Shown here one piece after another: positions 27,028 through 36,259 of a stretch of DNA of 64,000 nucleotides. Numbering within the stretch: position 1 is the first letter of the stretch; every line of letters begins with the position of its first letter. A program made the position numbers and the translations under genes. A model generated the notes under the pieces. It was not told where the DNA came from. It searched no databases and saw only the letters and a program-made list of their open reading frames with translations. The stretch comes from Salinisphaera sp. (GTDB taxonomy: Bacteria; Pseudomonadota; Gammaproteobacteria; Nevskiales; Salinisphaeraceae), in the NCBI GenBank assembly GCA_027858915.1, contig JAQIBT010000045.1, positions 1 to 64,000 of the forward strand, given 5' to 3'.

Positions 27028-28725
27028 TCAGTAATGGCGGTGAGCACGCATTAGTTGATCGATTTGCGACTGGGCTCGTGACAGCGCATGGGATGGTGTG
27101 ACGTCACCACGCATCATGTCATGTATCTCTCGGCCGAGAACGCGCACGATGTCATTGAATTCGGGCACTGGCGGCCGCTGCCAGAACTTGAGTCGACCCT
27201 GCTGCGCCAGGTTATCGACTGTCTCGATGATCTGGCTCATGTTTCTAACCTCCGGGTCAGCGTTGACGCTGAAACGGGGACTCACAAGGCACCCCTTCTG
27301 CATATAAAATTTCGTCACTGCAGGGGACGTGAGATATTTGATCACGCGCCAAGCCAGATCAACACGTTCCGGCGCAATATTGGCCGGGATCCCGAATGCA
27401 TAGCCACCCATTGGAGATATGCTGGTTCCTCCCGCCCCATGCGGGTGGGCCAGGTAGCCGGCCTTTCGATAGGCCGGCGATTCGGGGTTCAGATCGAAGC
27501 GCGCTGCACGGCCGGACCAAGCATAGGCGAATGCCACGTCGCCATCACTGAACCGCTGCACGGTCTCGTCCCAGGCCAGCTCAAGGATGTCACTTGGCGC
27601 AAAATCCTTTAGCCTCAGAAGATAGTCGGCCGCAGCAAGGCCTTCTGGCGTGTCGATGCAGGGGCGCATGTGTTCGCCCTGAATGCAGGAAAGATCGAAG
27701 TCACCGTTCACAAATGGCAAATCAATTGGCGGACGGCCAAAGTCCCCCATGATCTGCATGAACATATGGGCAATCGGGGCCCCAGCGGCGGCACAGAACG
27801 TTATTCCACCAAGGTCCGGACGTCTCCTGCGCAGTGTAGAGAGCGCTTCCAGTAGATTATCTGTCGTTTCTGGCGGTTCGATATCCTCTGCCTCGAGGAT
27901 ATCGCGCCGATAGAACAGAAGCTCCGGGGTGGGCTCGATCGGCACGCCATACTGCACGCCATCATACGAGGACGCATCCCAGGCCGCAGGCTGGAAATCT
28001 GAAGGATTGAAATTACCGAGGGCTACTAGATCATCTATCGGGTGCAACACGTTGCCGCGGTGATACTCGCCAAGCCACGGCAGATCGAAATCGATAATGT
28101 CGTAATTGGACAACTCCTCGCTTGCATTCTCCAAGGTGAGTTCACGTAGTTGGTCCAGACCGACAACGGTGATATCGACATGGCCGCCCAGCCACTGCTC
28201 AAGATCTCCGGTGACTCGCTGCAGGATAAGAAAAGTCTGGTCGTCGTTTGTCAGGAAGCGCAAGGTATTGTCGACGCCGATACCTTGCCTCAGAACAGTC
28301 GGCGCGGGGATGATATTGGCAGCAAGGTAAGATGCACCGAAATAGTAATTGCCACGGCCCTCCTCATCCATGGGGAAGCCAAACGTCGTCGCCACGAGAT
28401 GCTTCATATCTAGTGCGTATTGATGAAACCGGCCGACCAGTTCTTCGCTTGGGTGCAGAGAGAATGATTTGCCAGTCACGGTGCGAGCACGCTTGATGAC
28501 CAAGCCTTCCTCGATCATATGGTCGATTTTTCGTACGGCTGTGGTGTACGGAAAATTGGTACATTGGGCCAGGCTGGTCACCGTCACCAGCTTGTTTTCC
28601 AGATGGCGCCGCATGACGAACAGCACCATATCCCAAATCGGCTCCGTAATTCCCAGATGCTCCGTTGAGAAGCCGCGTCCTTTCTCCGCAAAAGCGATAA
28701 TTGTTTGCAACTCTTCTCTAGTCAC
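27028..28725 (-). CDS. Fusion of winged-helix DNA-binding domain and solute-binding-protein domain (predicted regulator)
   Basis: The N-terminal 110 residues look like a MarR-type winged helix: VTVTSLAQCTNFPYTTAVRKIDHMIEEGLVIKRA, a recognition helix followed by a wing. Residues about 130–560 resemble a family 1 extracellular solute-binding protein, with YDIIDFDLPWLGEYHRGNVLHPIDDL, GVPIEPTPELLFYRRDIL and WRVIKYLTSPAVTKFYMQKG. There is no signal peptide, so the binding domain is cytoplasmic and would sense an imported ligand. GTG at 28725 is the preferred start; a GTG at 28755 adds ten residues. It is the only plausible regulator of the 7–27 kb island, at its upstream end. Confidence 0.85.
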   Translation of the reverse strand: MTREELQTIIAFAEKGRGFSTEHLGITEPIWDMVLFVMRRHLENKLVTVTSLAQCTNFPYTTAVRKIDHMIEEGLVIKRARTVTGKSFSLHPSEELVGRFHQYALDMKHLVATTFGFPMDEEGRGNYYFGASYLAANIIPAPTVLRQGIGVDNTLRFLTNDDQTFLILQRVTGDLEQWLGGHVDITVVGLDQLRELTLENASEELSNYDIIDFDLPWLGEYHRGNVLHPIDDLVALGNFNPSDFQPAAWDASSYDGVQYGVPIEPTPELLFYRRDILEAEDIEPPETTDNLLEALSTLRRRRPDLGGITFCAAAGAPIAHMFMQIMGDFGRPPIDLPFVNGDFDLSCIQGEHMRPCIDTPEGLAAADYLLRLKDFAPSDILELAWDETVQRFSDGDVAFAYAWSGRAARFDLNPESPAYRKAGYLAHPHGAGGTSISPMGGYAFGIPANIAPERVDLAWRVIKYLTSPAVTKFYMQKGCLVSPRFSVNADPEVRNMSQIIETVDNLAQQGRLKFWQRPPVPEFNDIVRVLGREIHDMMRGDVTPSHALSRAQSQIDQLMRAHRHY

Positions 28726-28807
28726 CCTTAGCCCCCAGTAGCCTACTCCGAGCACGCTTTATGATCGTACCAGTGTCATGGGGCCTTTCACACCGACCAC
28801 AGGCTCC

Positions 28808-29497
28808 TCAAGCCACGACCGGCAGTTCGATGACTTCATAGCCATGCTTTATGGTCCGATCGCGCACCGGGTCATGCAGCGCCATGCGAAAGGCTCGCGC
28901 GGGGCGCACGCCGTCTGTCACACCGAGGGTCCCACACAACAGGCCAGCCACCGAACCATTGCCTGCGGCCTGGCAAATACCCGCATCGGCGATCAGCCGG
29001 TCGAGCGGACAAATCGCCGCCAATGTGCCGCACTGATAAAGCGTCCAGTCGTCGCCGTCGCTTTCCTGGATCCACGAGCGCAATTCAAGGCGTTCGAGAT
29101 GGTCTGCGACATCCTCGAATCGCCAGAGTTCGCCTGCCACCGGCTTCGGACATATCTGCTTGGACAGCGCCACCGAATGGCTTTCCAGTTCACGGTCGGT
29201 ATGGTCGGAGGCCAGGCCCAGATATAACGCGCCTGCCTGGGCCACGATAAAAGGCTCGACCTCGCCGGAGCTGCCGCGGCCGACCACCTCAATCACCGGC
29301 GCTTGCGTCAGGATGCCGCGTGTGACCCGGTAATAAAGTGGCACATTGGACGGCGGCGTCACGCCCAGGGCGGCCAGCTCATTAATATGATGCTGGATGG
29401 CGCTCTGGTCGCGCCCGGTCCAGCCCGCTACCGTACAGTGGCTGAACTCGAAGGTTGTCGGCGTGCCATCGAGACTGAATTGAAGTGTCTTAGCCAT
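28808..29497 (-). CDS. DUF2848-family protein
   Basis: A 229-residue protein recognised as DUF2848 by overall pattern: an opening beta-rich stretch (LQFSLDGTPTTFEF), the GWTGRDQSAIQHHINELAALGV segment, and the conserved end CGTLGVTDGVRPARAFRMALHDPV. The family is thought to have a fumarylacetoacetate-hydrolase-like fold; no reaction is established as far as I know. It lies downstream of the TRAP permease gene on the same strand and probably processes the imported compound together with the DUF1445 protein. Confidence 0.85.
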   Translation of the reverse strand: MAKTLQFSLDGTPTTFEFSHCTVAGWTGRDQSAIQHHINELAALGVTPPSNVPLYYRVTRGILTQAPVIEVVGRGSSGEVEPFIVAQAGALYLGLASDHTDRELESHSVALSKQICPKPVAGELWRFEDVADHLERLELRSWIQESDGDDWTLYQCGTLAAICPLDRLIADAGICQAAGNGSVAGLLCGTLGVTDGVRPARAFRMALHDPVRDRTIKHGYEVIELPVVA

Positions 29498-29579
29498 TGA
29501 TACTCACTCACCTGGGCCGAAACTGCGCGGGTCGTCGGGTTGTTAGCGCTCGCCAGCAGGGGCAAGGATTCATACCGCA

Positions 29580-30863
29580 TTACCCGAAATGCGTGGGCAG
29601 ATACAGTGCCAGACCGGGAACGACGATCAGCATCACCAACATCGCCAGCATCACCAGCACATAGGGAATGGTGCCCAGCATGACATCGGTCATGCTGCCG
29701 GACTTGCGCGCGCTCTGAACCACGTAGAGATTCAGGCCCACGGGTGGAGTAATCAACGCCATCTCGATCATCACGATCAGGAGGATGCCGAACCACACCT
29801 TGTCAAAACCCAGTTGGATGATGATCGGCACGACGATGGGAATGGTCGCTACCATCAGCGACAGGGTTTCGATGAAGAAACCCAGCACGATATACATCCC
29901 GATAATCACCGCCAGCGTTCCCAGCGGGCCGAAATGCAGGTTGCTGAGGGTGTTTGTGAGCAGCTGGCCCAGACCGGCCGAGGTCAGAGTGAAGTTGAGA
30001 AAGTAGGCACCCATGATCACCAGCGTGATCATGGAAGTAATGCGCACTGTGCCGACCAGGCTCGATCCGAACATGTCGCGGGAAATACCCCCGTTGGCGG
30101 CCACGATCACGAGTGCCATCACGACCCCGATGGCCGCCGACTCAGTCGGCGTGGCCCAACCGGCATAGATGGCGCCGACCACCACGAAAAACAGAACTGC
30201 GATGGGCAGCAGATGAACCAGGCTCGCCAGCCGCTCGCCCCATCCAAAGGAACGGCTTTCGCCGCCGAGCGACGGTTTGATGGTGCAGAGCACCGCGGTG
30301 ACGATAACAAAAACCAATGCCATCAACAGGCCCGGCACGAGGCCGGCTAGAAACAGCTGCGGAATCGACGTCTGAGTCAAAAAGCCGTATACGATCAGGT
30401 TGATCGATGGCGGAATCATGATGCCGAGCGTGCCGCCGGCAGCGATCGCGCCTGAAAACAGCTTGGGGTCGTAGCCGAGCCTTTCTGCCTGGGGCATGGC
30501 GACTGTGGCCACGGTCGCAGCGGTGGCCACCGATGAGCCCGACGTGGCCGAGAACATGGTGGCGGTGCCGATGTTGGCGTGGATAAGACCGCCCGGCAGC
30601 CAGGAGAACCACTTGTCCAGCGCGGCATAGGTGTTAGTGGCAATTCCGCCACGTACCAGAATCTCTCCCAGCAGCACGAAAAAAGGAATGGCGATCAATG
30701 TCGACGAATCCGACGACGACCAGACCACCTGCCCCAGCGCCCGCATCAGGGGGAAAAACGAAAAGAACTGGCTAATGCCAAAGCCGAGCAGGAACAGGAC
30801 AATGCCGACCGGTATCGACAGTGCCAGCAACCCCAGCAGGGACAGACTCAGCGCCAGAATCAC
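29580..30863 (-). CDS. dctM: TRAP transporter large permease (DctM)
   Basis: A 427-residue inner-membrane subunit with about 12 hydrophobic segments and typical DctM stretches FSATSGSSVATAATVATVAMPQ and GILLIVMIEMALITPPVGLNLYV. It catalyses sodium- or proton-driven uptake of the ligand delivered by DctP. It begins with GTG and overlaps the DctQ stop (GTGA), showing translational coupling. Confidence 0.95.
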   Translation of the reverse strand: MILALSLSLLGLLALSIPVGIVLFLLGFGISQFFSFFPLMRALGQVVWSSSDSSTLIAIPFFVLLGEILVRGGIATNTYAALDKWFSWLPGGLIHANIGTATMFSATSGSSVATAATVATVAMPQAERLGYDPKLFSGAIAAGGTLGIMIPPSINLIVYGFLTQTSIPQLFLAGLVPGLLMALVFVIVTAVLCTIKPSLGGESRSFGWGERLASLVHLLPIAVLFFVVVGAIYAGWATPTESAAIGVVMALVIVAANGGISRDMFGSSLVGTVRITSMITLVIMGAYFLNFTLTSAGLGQLLTNTLSNLHFGPLGTLAVIIGMYIVLGFFIETLSLMVATIPIVVPIIIQLGFDKVWFGILLIVMIEMALITPPVGLNLYVVQSARKSGSMTDVMLGTIPYVLVMLAMLVMLIVVPGLALYLPTHFG

Positions 30864-31408
30864 TGCTCGAGCTCCATCTCGCTGCGCGCACCGACCAGCG
30901 CATCAGCCCGCTGCAGGTCACCCCGTGCCAGTAGCAGCACAGTCAGCAGCACCAGCAGGCTGGAGCTGAGGGCAAACCATATCCAACCGGCAAACCAGAT
31001 CGACTGTGGAATCCACAACGGGGTCGCCATGGAAGTGTTCGCTCGCGCGTGATTGGTCAACGTCGTGTGCAGCACCGGCCAGCACTGGAAAGCGATGGTC
31101 ACCGCGGTGGCGGCCACCGCCAGGATCGCAATCAGATCCAGCATCGCCTTGCCGATCGGCCGCAGCCGCAGCCGGATCAGATCGATACGCACATGGGCCA
31201 GCTCGGTCAGGGTGAATGACATCCCCCAACTGGCGACACCGGCCATGACGTAGCCGGAGATTTCCGACGAACCGCCGAATGCGATGCCGCATTTTCGTAG
31301 CAGCACGGCGACGAGTATCAACAGCACGCAGCCGATCAGGGCAATACCGGCTGCCATCGCGATAACGCGGTTGATGCGCCGGATAACGCCAATCATACGA
31401 TCAATCAT
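30860..31408 (-). CDS. dctQ: TRAP transporter small permease (DctQ)
   Basis: A 182-residue four-helix membrane protein, partner of DctM. Helix 1 is near residues 12–35 (NRVIAMAAGIALIGCVLLILVAVLLRK) and the family's GGSSEISGYVMAGVASWGMSFTLTELAHVRIDLIRLRL follows. GAGGG precedes the ATG at 31408, favoured over an earlier start at 31462 whose extra residues are not family-like. Confidence 0.92.
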   Translation of the reverse strand: MIDRMIGVIRRINRVIAMAAGIALIGCVLLILVAVLLRKCGIAFGGSSEISGYVMAGVASWGMSFTLTELAHVRIDLIRLRLRPIGKAMLDLIAILAVAATAVTIAFQCWPVLHTTLTNHARANTSMATPLWIPQSIWFAGWIWFALSSSLLVLLTVLLLARGDLQRADALVGARSEMELEQ

Positions 31409-31474
31409 GACAAAGCCCTCTTCCGTGCGTGAATTCCGGAGCCCGACCGGACTCCGGATCAAAACGACCAGGGC

Positions 31475-32527
31475 CTAGTTCAAAGGCACTTGCACGCCAA
31501 CCGTTTTCCCGACGGTTTGATTCCAACGCACAATCCATTTCCTGTCGGTATGGGCGGCCCATTCGGGCAGCACCTTGTCATGCAGAATCTTGCGGGCCTT
31601 GGCTATATCAGCCGGACTCACCTTGACCAGCTTCATATGGGCTGGCTTGCCAGAGGAGCAAGTACCGTTGCCGGTCAGGCAGGCAATGTTGTTCTTCAGC
31701 GCACCGGACGCGGCCTGCCAGGCCGGTTCTTCGAACTGGCTCTTGATGTTGCTGGTTATCAGCTGCTGCATCTTGGGTGACAGGCTGTTCCAGCTGTTCA
31801 TGTTCATGGCGGTGATCACCGGGTCCCAGCCGCCCAGCGGAATGGGCAACAGGCTGTGGCTGACCTGGTACCAGCCGGCGCTGTAACCGGAACCAGCGCC
31901 GGTCACCGCGCAGTCAATCACGCCCCGCTGCAGCGCGCCTGGCACCTCCGAGAACGGCAGGTTGACGCCGGTCGCTCCGAGCGCCTTGAGAAAATCGGTG
32001 GTCATGCGACCGGAGCCCCGCACCTTTTTGCCCTTGAGGTCGGCCAGTGATTTGATGTCGCCCTTGCAGAACACCACCTGGGGCGGATAAGGCGCGATCG
32101 CCAGCACCTTGGCGTTGAACTGCTGCTTCATGATGTCATCGACCATCGGCCGGGCCGCCTTGACCATGGCCTGCGCCTGAGCCGCGGTGGTGGCAACCAT
32201 CGGCACATCCACGCCTTGCAGCGCTGGCGCGTCGCCAACCTCATAGTCGGCGACGGTCATGCCGACGTCGAACACACCGCTGCTGAGCAAGCGAAACACG
32301 TCGCTGCCCTTGATGCCCATCTGGTCAAAGGTCGTCATCCTGACGGAAATCTTGCCGCCGGAGTCGGCGGGCAGGTCCTTGGTCCAGAAAGGCACTTCGA
32401 ACTTCTTGTGCAGTGGCAGGCTGCTCCAACTGCCGACTACCGACAGCTCCTTGGCGTTTGCGGTCGATGTCAGCACGACAGCACCCAGCGCAACCGCGGC
32501 TAAAAGAACGTGTAATGATCTTTTCAT
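31475..32527 (-). CDS. dctP: TRAP transporter periplasmic binding protein (DctP)
   Basis: A 350-residue periplasmic protein with a signal peptide (cleaved after STANA, near residue 25). DctP-family features are present: the DLKGKKVRGSGRMTTDFLKALGATGVNLPFSEVPGALQRGVIDCAVTGAGSG core, which includes the arginine that usually binds a ligand carboxylate. A carboxylate ligand is therefore likely. It precedes the two permease genes in the standard order. Confidence 0.94.
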   Translation of the reverse strand: MKRSLHVLLAAVALGAVVLTSTANAKELSVVGSWSSLPLHKKFEVPFWTKDLPADSGGKISVRMTTFDQMGIKGSDVFRLLSSGVFDVGMTVADYEVGDAPALQGVDVPMVATTAAQAQAMVKAARPMVDDIMKQQFNAKVLAIAPYPPQVVFCKGDIKSLADLKGKKVRGSGRMTTDFLKALGATGVNLPFSEVPGALQRGVIDCAVTGAGSGYSAGWYQVSHSLLPIPLGGWDPVITAMNMNSWNSLSPKMQQLITSNIKSQFEEPAWQAASGALKNNIACLTGNGTCSSGKPAHMKLVKVSPADIAKARKILHDKVLPEWAAHTDRKWIVRWNQTVGKTVGVQVPLN

Positions 32528-32589
32528 CAGTACTTCCCCTGTCTGCTTATATCGATTTATCGGGAGTTCGAACTGGTATTTATCAACGT

Positions 32590-33432
32590 TTATGCGGGCG
32601 TTGCCATCACCGAAAACTCCGCCGCTTCGGCGGATACGTCGGTAATCAGCATCATGCCCGGCTCATGGGTGATCGCGAAATCAGGGCGAGCGTTGCGAAT
32701 CGCTACCTGCGGCGTCACGCCGCAAGCCCAGAACACCGGAATATCGCCCTCTTCGAGAACGGGCGCATCGCCGAAGTCCGGTTTCGACAGATCCTGGATG
32801 CCGATCGCTTCGGGCTGACCGATATGCAGCGGTGCACCGTGGGCGAGCCGATAGCGGTCGGAATAAAGAATGGCCTTGATCGCATTCGACGGCTTGAAGG
32901 AGCGCATGGAAACCACCGTCGGACCATGGAAGCGCCCGGCTGCAGCGGTCGGCATATTGGTTTCGTACATAGGCACGTTGCGGCCGTGATCGATATGGCG
33001 CAGCGGCACACCGGCCCGCATGAGCGCGTCCTCGAATGTGAAAGAGCAACCCAGCACAAAGGTCACCAGATCGCTGCGCCATATCTCGCACAAATCGCTG
33101 ACCCGCTCATAGTCCGTGCTCGCGCGAAATACGCGATAGCCCGGCAGGTCGGTGCGGATATCCAGATCCTGGCCCAGCGCGGGAATATGCGGCGAACCCG
33201 GCTCGGATACCCCGATCAGGGGACAGGGCTTGGGATTGCGGACGCAGAACTGTAGAAAATCATCGGCCAACGCCTTGGGCAGGATGGCCAGATTGCCTTG
33301 CAGATAGCCCGGCGCGAAGCCAGCCGTCGAACCCTGAACGCGACCCGCGCGAATGGCTCGGCGCGACGCCAGCGGTGAAATACAAGCGGCGCGTTCAGAG
33401 TTCGGTGCCGGGGCGCTGTCGTCGATGGCCAT
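32590..33432 (-). CDS. Putative hydro-lyase, DUF1445 (D-glutamate cyclase-like) family
   Basis: A 280-residue protein with the recognisable pattern of the DUF1445 family: GRVQGSTAGFAPGYLQGNLAILP near the start, LVTFVLGCSFTFEDAL in the middle and VFWACGVTPQVAIRNARPDFAITHEPGMMLITD at the end. Vertebrate D-glutamate cyclase contains this domain; bacterial members are usually called putative hydro-lyases. It leads the TRAP operon, so a small carboxylic acid, perhaps an amino or hydroxy acid, is the expected substrate. The upstream LysR gene probably controls it. Confidence 0.88.
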   Translation of the reverse strand: MAIDDSAPAPNSERAACISPLASRRAIRAGRVQGSTAGFAPGYLQGNLAILPKALADDFLQFCVRNPKPCPLIGVSEPGSPHIPALGQDLDIRTDLPGYRVFRASTDYERVSDLCEIWRSDLVTFVLGCSFTFEDALMRAGVPLRHIDHGRNVPMYETNMPTAAAGRFHGPTVVSMRSFKPSNAIKAILYSDRYRLAHGAPLHIGQPEAIGIQDLSKPDFGDAPVLEEGDIPVFWACGVTPQVAIRNARPDFAITHEPGMMLITDVSAEAAEFSVMATPA

Positions 33433-33520
33433 GGGCCGATCCGATGATTGTCGATGACGCTACGATAAAAAACTTTTGTGATCTATATAAGCTATCAATT
33501 TGTCTATAAATAGATCGTAT

Positions 33521-34414
33521 TTAACGATCATTGTGATCGAAGGCCCGCGCGGTATTTGCGACTGCCTCGCCAATTTCCCGGTTACGCTCCGGAAAGTAGC
33601 TGATCACGAACTGAAGATCCGTCAGCGATGCCTCCGCCTGCACCCGGATGGGTTTGGTCCGATCCGAGTCACTGCTGGTTTCAGCCATGGACACGGGTAA
33701 AACGCCGATGCCGAAACCGCTACTGACCAGGTGCTTGACGGTCGACAGCGAAGCCGAGCCGTGCAGCGACGGACTAGGCACATCGGGCGCAGAAAAGCGG
33801 CTTTCGATTTCCCGGAACGGCAGCGTAGTCTTGGAAAAAGTCACAATGGCGTATTGCGCCAGCTCTGCCAGAGACAACGGATGGTCGGGAAGAACCATAT
33901 GCTCGGGGCAATACCAGCCCAGCCTGACCGGTTTCAATGAAACCCCTGTCGCGCCCCGGGGCACCGATTCACGCAGCAGAATCACCACGTCCAGGACATC
34001 GTCGGCCAGCGCACCGGCCAGGTTCATGGAAGTATCCACAGCCAGCTCGAAGCGTACCATCGGAAAGTCGTTTTTCAACGCGTTGAGGGTATCGGTCAGC
34101 AGCGTGTGAACGATGGTTTCTGCCACACCAATGCGCACCGTGCCGCTCAGCCCGCCGGCATGGGTCATTTCCTGCCAGATCCGATCGCGCCCTCTCAGTA
34201 GCCGCTGACTTTCTTCGAGAAAACGACGGCCGCTTGCGGTCAGCCGTACCCGACGGTTGGCACGATCAAACAGCGGCACCCCCAGGCGTTTTTCGAGGGT
34301 CGATATCCGGGCAGAAATGACCGACTGTGACAGTTCGTATTTTTGGGCCGCCGCACGAAAGCCGCCGGCTCTGACCACATCCCGAAGCATCTCGATATCC
34401 TTGAACTCAAACAT
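33521..34414 (-). CDS. LysR-family transcriptional regulator
   Basis: A 297-residue regulator with an N-terminal helix-turn-helix (GGFRAAAQKYELSQSVISARISTLEKRLGVPLFDRANRRVRLT) and a C-terminal periplasmic-binding-like sensor domain. It lies immediately upstream of the DUF1445/TRAP genes, with about 90 bp between, in the same direction. The gap 33433–33520 is AT-rich (TATATAAGC, TCTATAAATAGA) and is the natural place for its target promoter. Confidence 0.93.
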   Translation of the reverse strand: MFEFKDIEMLRDVVRAGGFRAAAQKYELSQSVISARISTLEKRLGVPLFDRANRRVRLTASGRRFLEESQRLLRGRDRIWQEMTHAGGLSGTVRIGVAETIVHTLLTDTLNALKNDFPMVRFELAVDTSMNLAGALADDVLDVVILLRESVPRGATGVSLKPVRLGWYCPEHMVLPDHPLSLAELAQYAIVTFSKTTLPFREIESRFSAPDVPSPSLHGSASLSTVKHLVSSGFGIGVLPVSMAETSSDSDRTKPIRVQAEASLTDLQFVISYFPERNREIGEAVANTARAFDHNDR

Positions 34415-34519
34415 CGTCTGCCTATTGCCTCGTGCCGTTCAGGCCTGGGTGTTTGATTCCTCGGTATAACGATACGGTCTTATCAACGAAGTTAACAAAG
34501 TCTTTATGACTCCGTCCGT

Positions 34520-35731
34520 TCAGTGACCAAATAACTGCCCGAAGATACGGAAACCGGCGACGTAGGTACCAATCGCCGAACCGATTGTCGAAAACAGAAA
34601 TACCAGCAGCGTGCGCGATACGCGGTTTCGCCACCAGCCGCGCACGCTGGTCACATCCTGCTTAAGGGTAGAGAAATCGCCGACCCGTGGCTTGCGCAGC
34701 CACAGTTCGGCGGCGGCCGTCACCATGCCGGCGCCAATGGTCGGATTGAGCGAGGTGATAGGCGCAGCAATGAAGGCGGTGACGATAGTCAACGGATGCC
34801 CGAGCGCGATCAACGCGCCAAGCGCCGACAGCGCGCCGTTGATCACGATCCACTCGATCACCAGTTGCTGGCCAAGCCCGGTGCTGCGTGAAAAACCCAG
34901 CGCAAAGCCCGCGAAGATGGCGACCACAATCAGCCACGGAATCCATTTCACCCAGCGCGCACCGGGCGGGACGTTGTCCAGTGACACGATGGTATCGGCG
35001 GGATTTTGCATGCCGGCTTCCAGATACGCGGCCATTCCCTTGAGATGGCCGGCTCCAATGACGACCAGTGTGGTGCCAGGCAGGCCCTGTTCGAGCAGCT
35101 GTGCTGCCATGTACCGATCACGCTCATCGATCAGCGCTTCGTGCATCGCCTCGGATTCCTGGGCGAACTCGTTGAAGGTCGACTCCAGCATGTCGCCCTC
35201 CTTGAGTTTTTCGATATCTTCTTCGCTGATCTTGTCGCTGGACACCAGACTCGCGGCCAGCGCGGCCAGCGTGCTGACGCGCTGCCACCAGGGAATTCCC
35301 CGATAGACCCGCTTCAGCGTGATACCGATGTTGCGATCGATCAGCGCCAGCGGCAGGCCCGCGGATTCGCTGCCGGCAATAGCCGCCCGCATTTCCGCGC
35401 CCGGCTCGATACCGAATTGATCGGCCAGCCGTTGCTGATAGGCCCCCAGCGCGAGATTGGCCGCGACCATGCCCGCCTTGCCTTGGCGCAGCACCTGGAA
35501 CAGGTCCATCTGGGCGACCTCGTCGCCACGGGTCAACGCCGCATGACGCGCATCGCAGAGTTCGATGGCGACCGCGTCGTAGCGGCCCGACTCGATCTCG
35601 GCGCGCACTTCCTCGGCGCTCGCGCGCGAGACATGGGCCGTACCAAGAATGACAAAGCGACGGTTGTCGCAGACCACGGTACGTCGCGGCCCGGCCTGTT
35701 CGAGCGTTCCTGCGGTTTGGGTTTCGGACAT
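34520..35731 (-). CDS. TraB/GumN-family membrane protein
   Basis: 403 residues. The cytosolic N-terminal part is a TraB domain with FVILGTAHVSRASAEEVRAEIES and VVIGAGHLKGM, carrying the conserved GTAH and GxGH motifs of the family. Three to four membrane helices follow, roughly residues 255–400. Relatives include the PrgY pheromone-shutdown protein of enterococci and archaeal homologues. The domain is related to erythromycin-esterase/ChaN-like folds with a possible metallo-protease activity, which is not proven. It is a single gene between regulators and metabolic genes. Confidence 0.88.
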   Translation of the reverse strand: MSETQTAGTLEQAGPRRTVVCDNRRFVILGTAHVSRASAEEVRAEIESGRYDAVAIELCDARHAALTRGDEVAQMDLFQVLRQGKAGMVAANLALGAYQQRLADQFGIEPGAEMRAAIAGSESAGLPLALIDRNIGITLKRVYRGIPWWQRVSTLAALAASLVSSDKISEEDIEKLKEGDMLESTFNEFAQESEAMHEALIDERDRYMAAQLLEQGLPGTTLVVIGAGHLKGMAAYLEAGMQNPADTIVSLDNVPPGARWVKWIPWLIVVAIFAGFALGFSRSTGLGQQLVIEWIVINGALSALGALIALGHPLTIVTAFIAAPITSLNPTIGAGMVTAAAELWLRKPRVGDFSTLKQDVTSVRGWWRNRVSRTLLVFLFSTIGSAIGTYVAGFRIFGQLFGH

Positions 35732-35897
35732 GAAAGATCTCTGTACGGCACATTGAGCCGGGCTTGAACAGCAGTCAGGATACAGGGCGAATAACGGTTA
35801 CCGTCGACCCAGCCGCCCGCGCGATCGCAGTTTACGCGATGGGGCCAGACGACGGACGACGTTGGAGGATCGCAGATGCACGGTTGTCGACAAAGCG

Positions 35898-36185
35898 CTA
35901 ACTCCGCGGATGAAACACCGAGCACCAACCCTTCGAAGCAATCGGACTTTGCACAATCTGGCACTGATTGCTGTCCTCTGATTCGCCCACTTCGAAGTAT
36001 TTGCACTGAGCGCAGAAGTGGCCGTTTCTGGGCGTGTCCCGATACTGAACGACCAAATGCTCAGCCTTGGCTGCGGACGCGTCGCGCGAGGACAGCGCCA
36101 ACAGGGGAACAGCGGCAGTGCCGGTAGCAGCGACCGTTTTCAGAAAACAGCGGCGCGAGCGGTTGTGCATCATCGTTTTCTTCAT
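35898..36185 (-). CDS. High-potential iron–sulfur protein (HiPIP), Tat-exported
   Basis: A 95-residue precursor. The start holds a twin-arginine signal (NRSRRCFLKTVAATGTAAVPLLAL…ASA), so the protein is folded with its cluster before export to the periplasm. Four cysteines fit the HiPIP pattern: CAQCKYF, then NQCQ, then GWC, binding one [4Fe-4S] cluster. It is a soluble electron carrier between bc1 complex and oxidases or reaction centres. The mature part is about 60 residues, at the small end for the family. Confidence 0.92.
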   Translation of the reverse strand: MKKTMMHNRSRRCFLKTVAATGTAAVPLLALSSRDASAAKAEHLVVQYRDTPRNGHFCAQCKYFEVGESEDSNQCQIVQSPIASKGWCSVFHPRS

Positions 36186-36259
36186 GTGGGTCTTTTAGAA
36201 AGTCTATCGCGTCCACGCTCTACTTGACGACCTCACGGCGAACGATTAAACCGGCAGAC

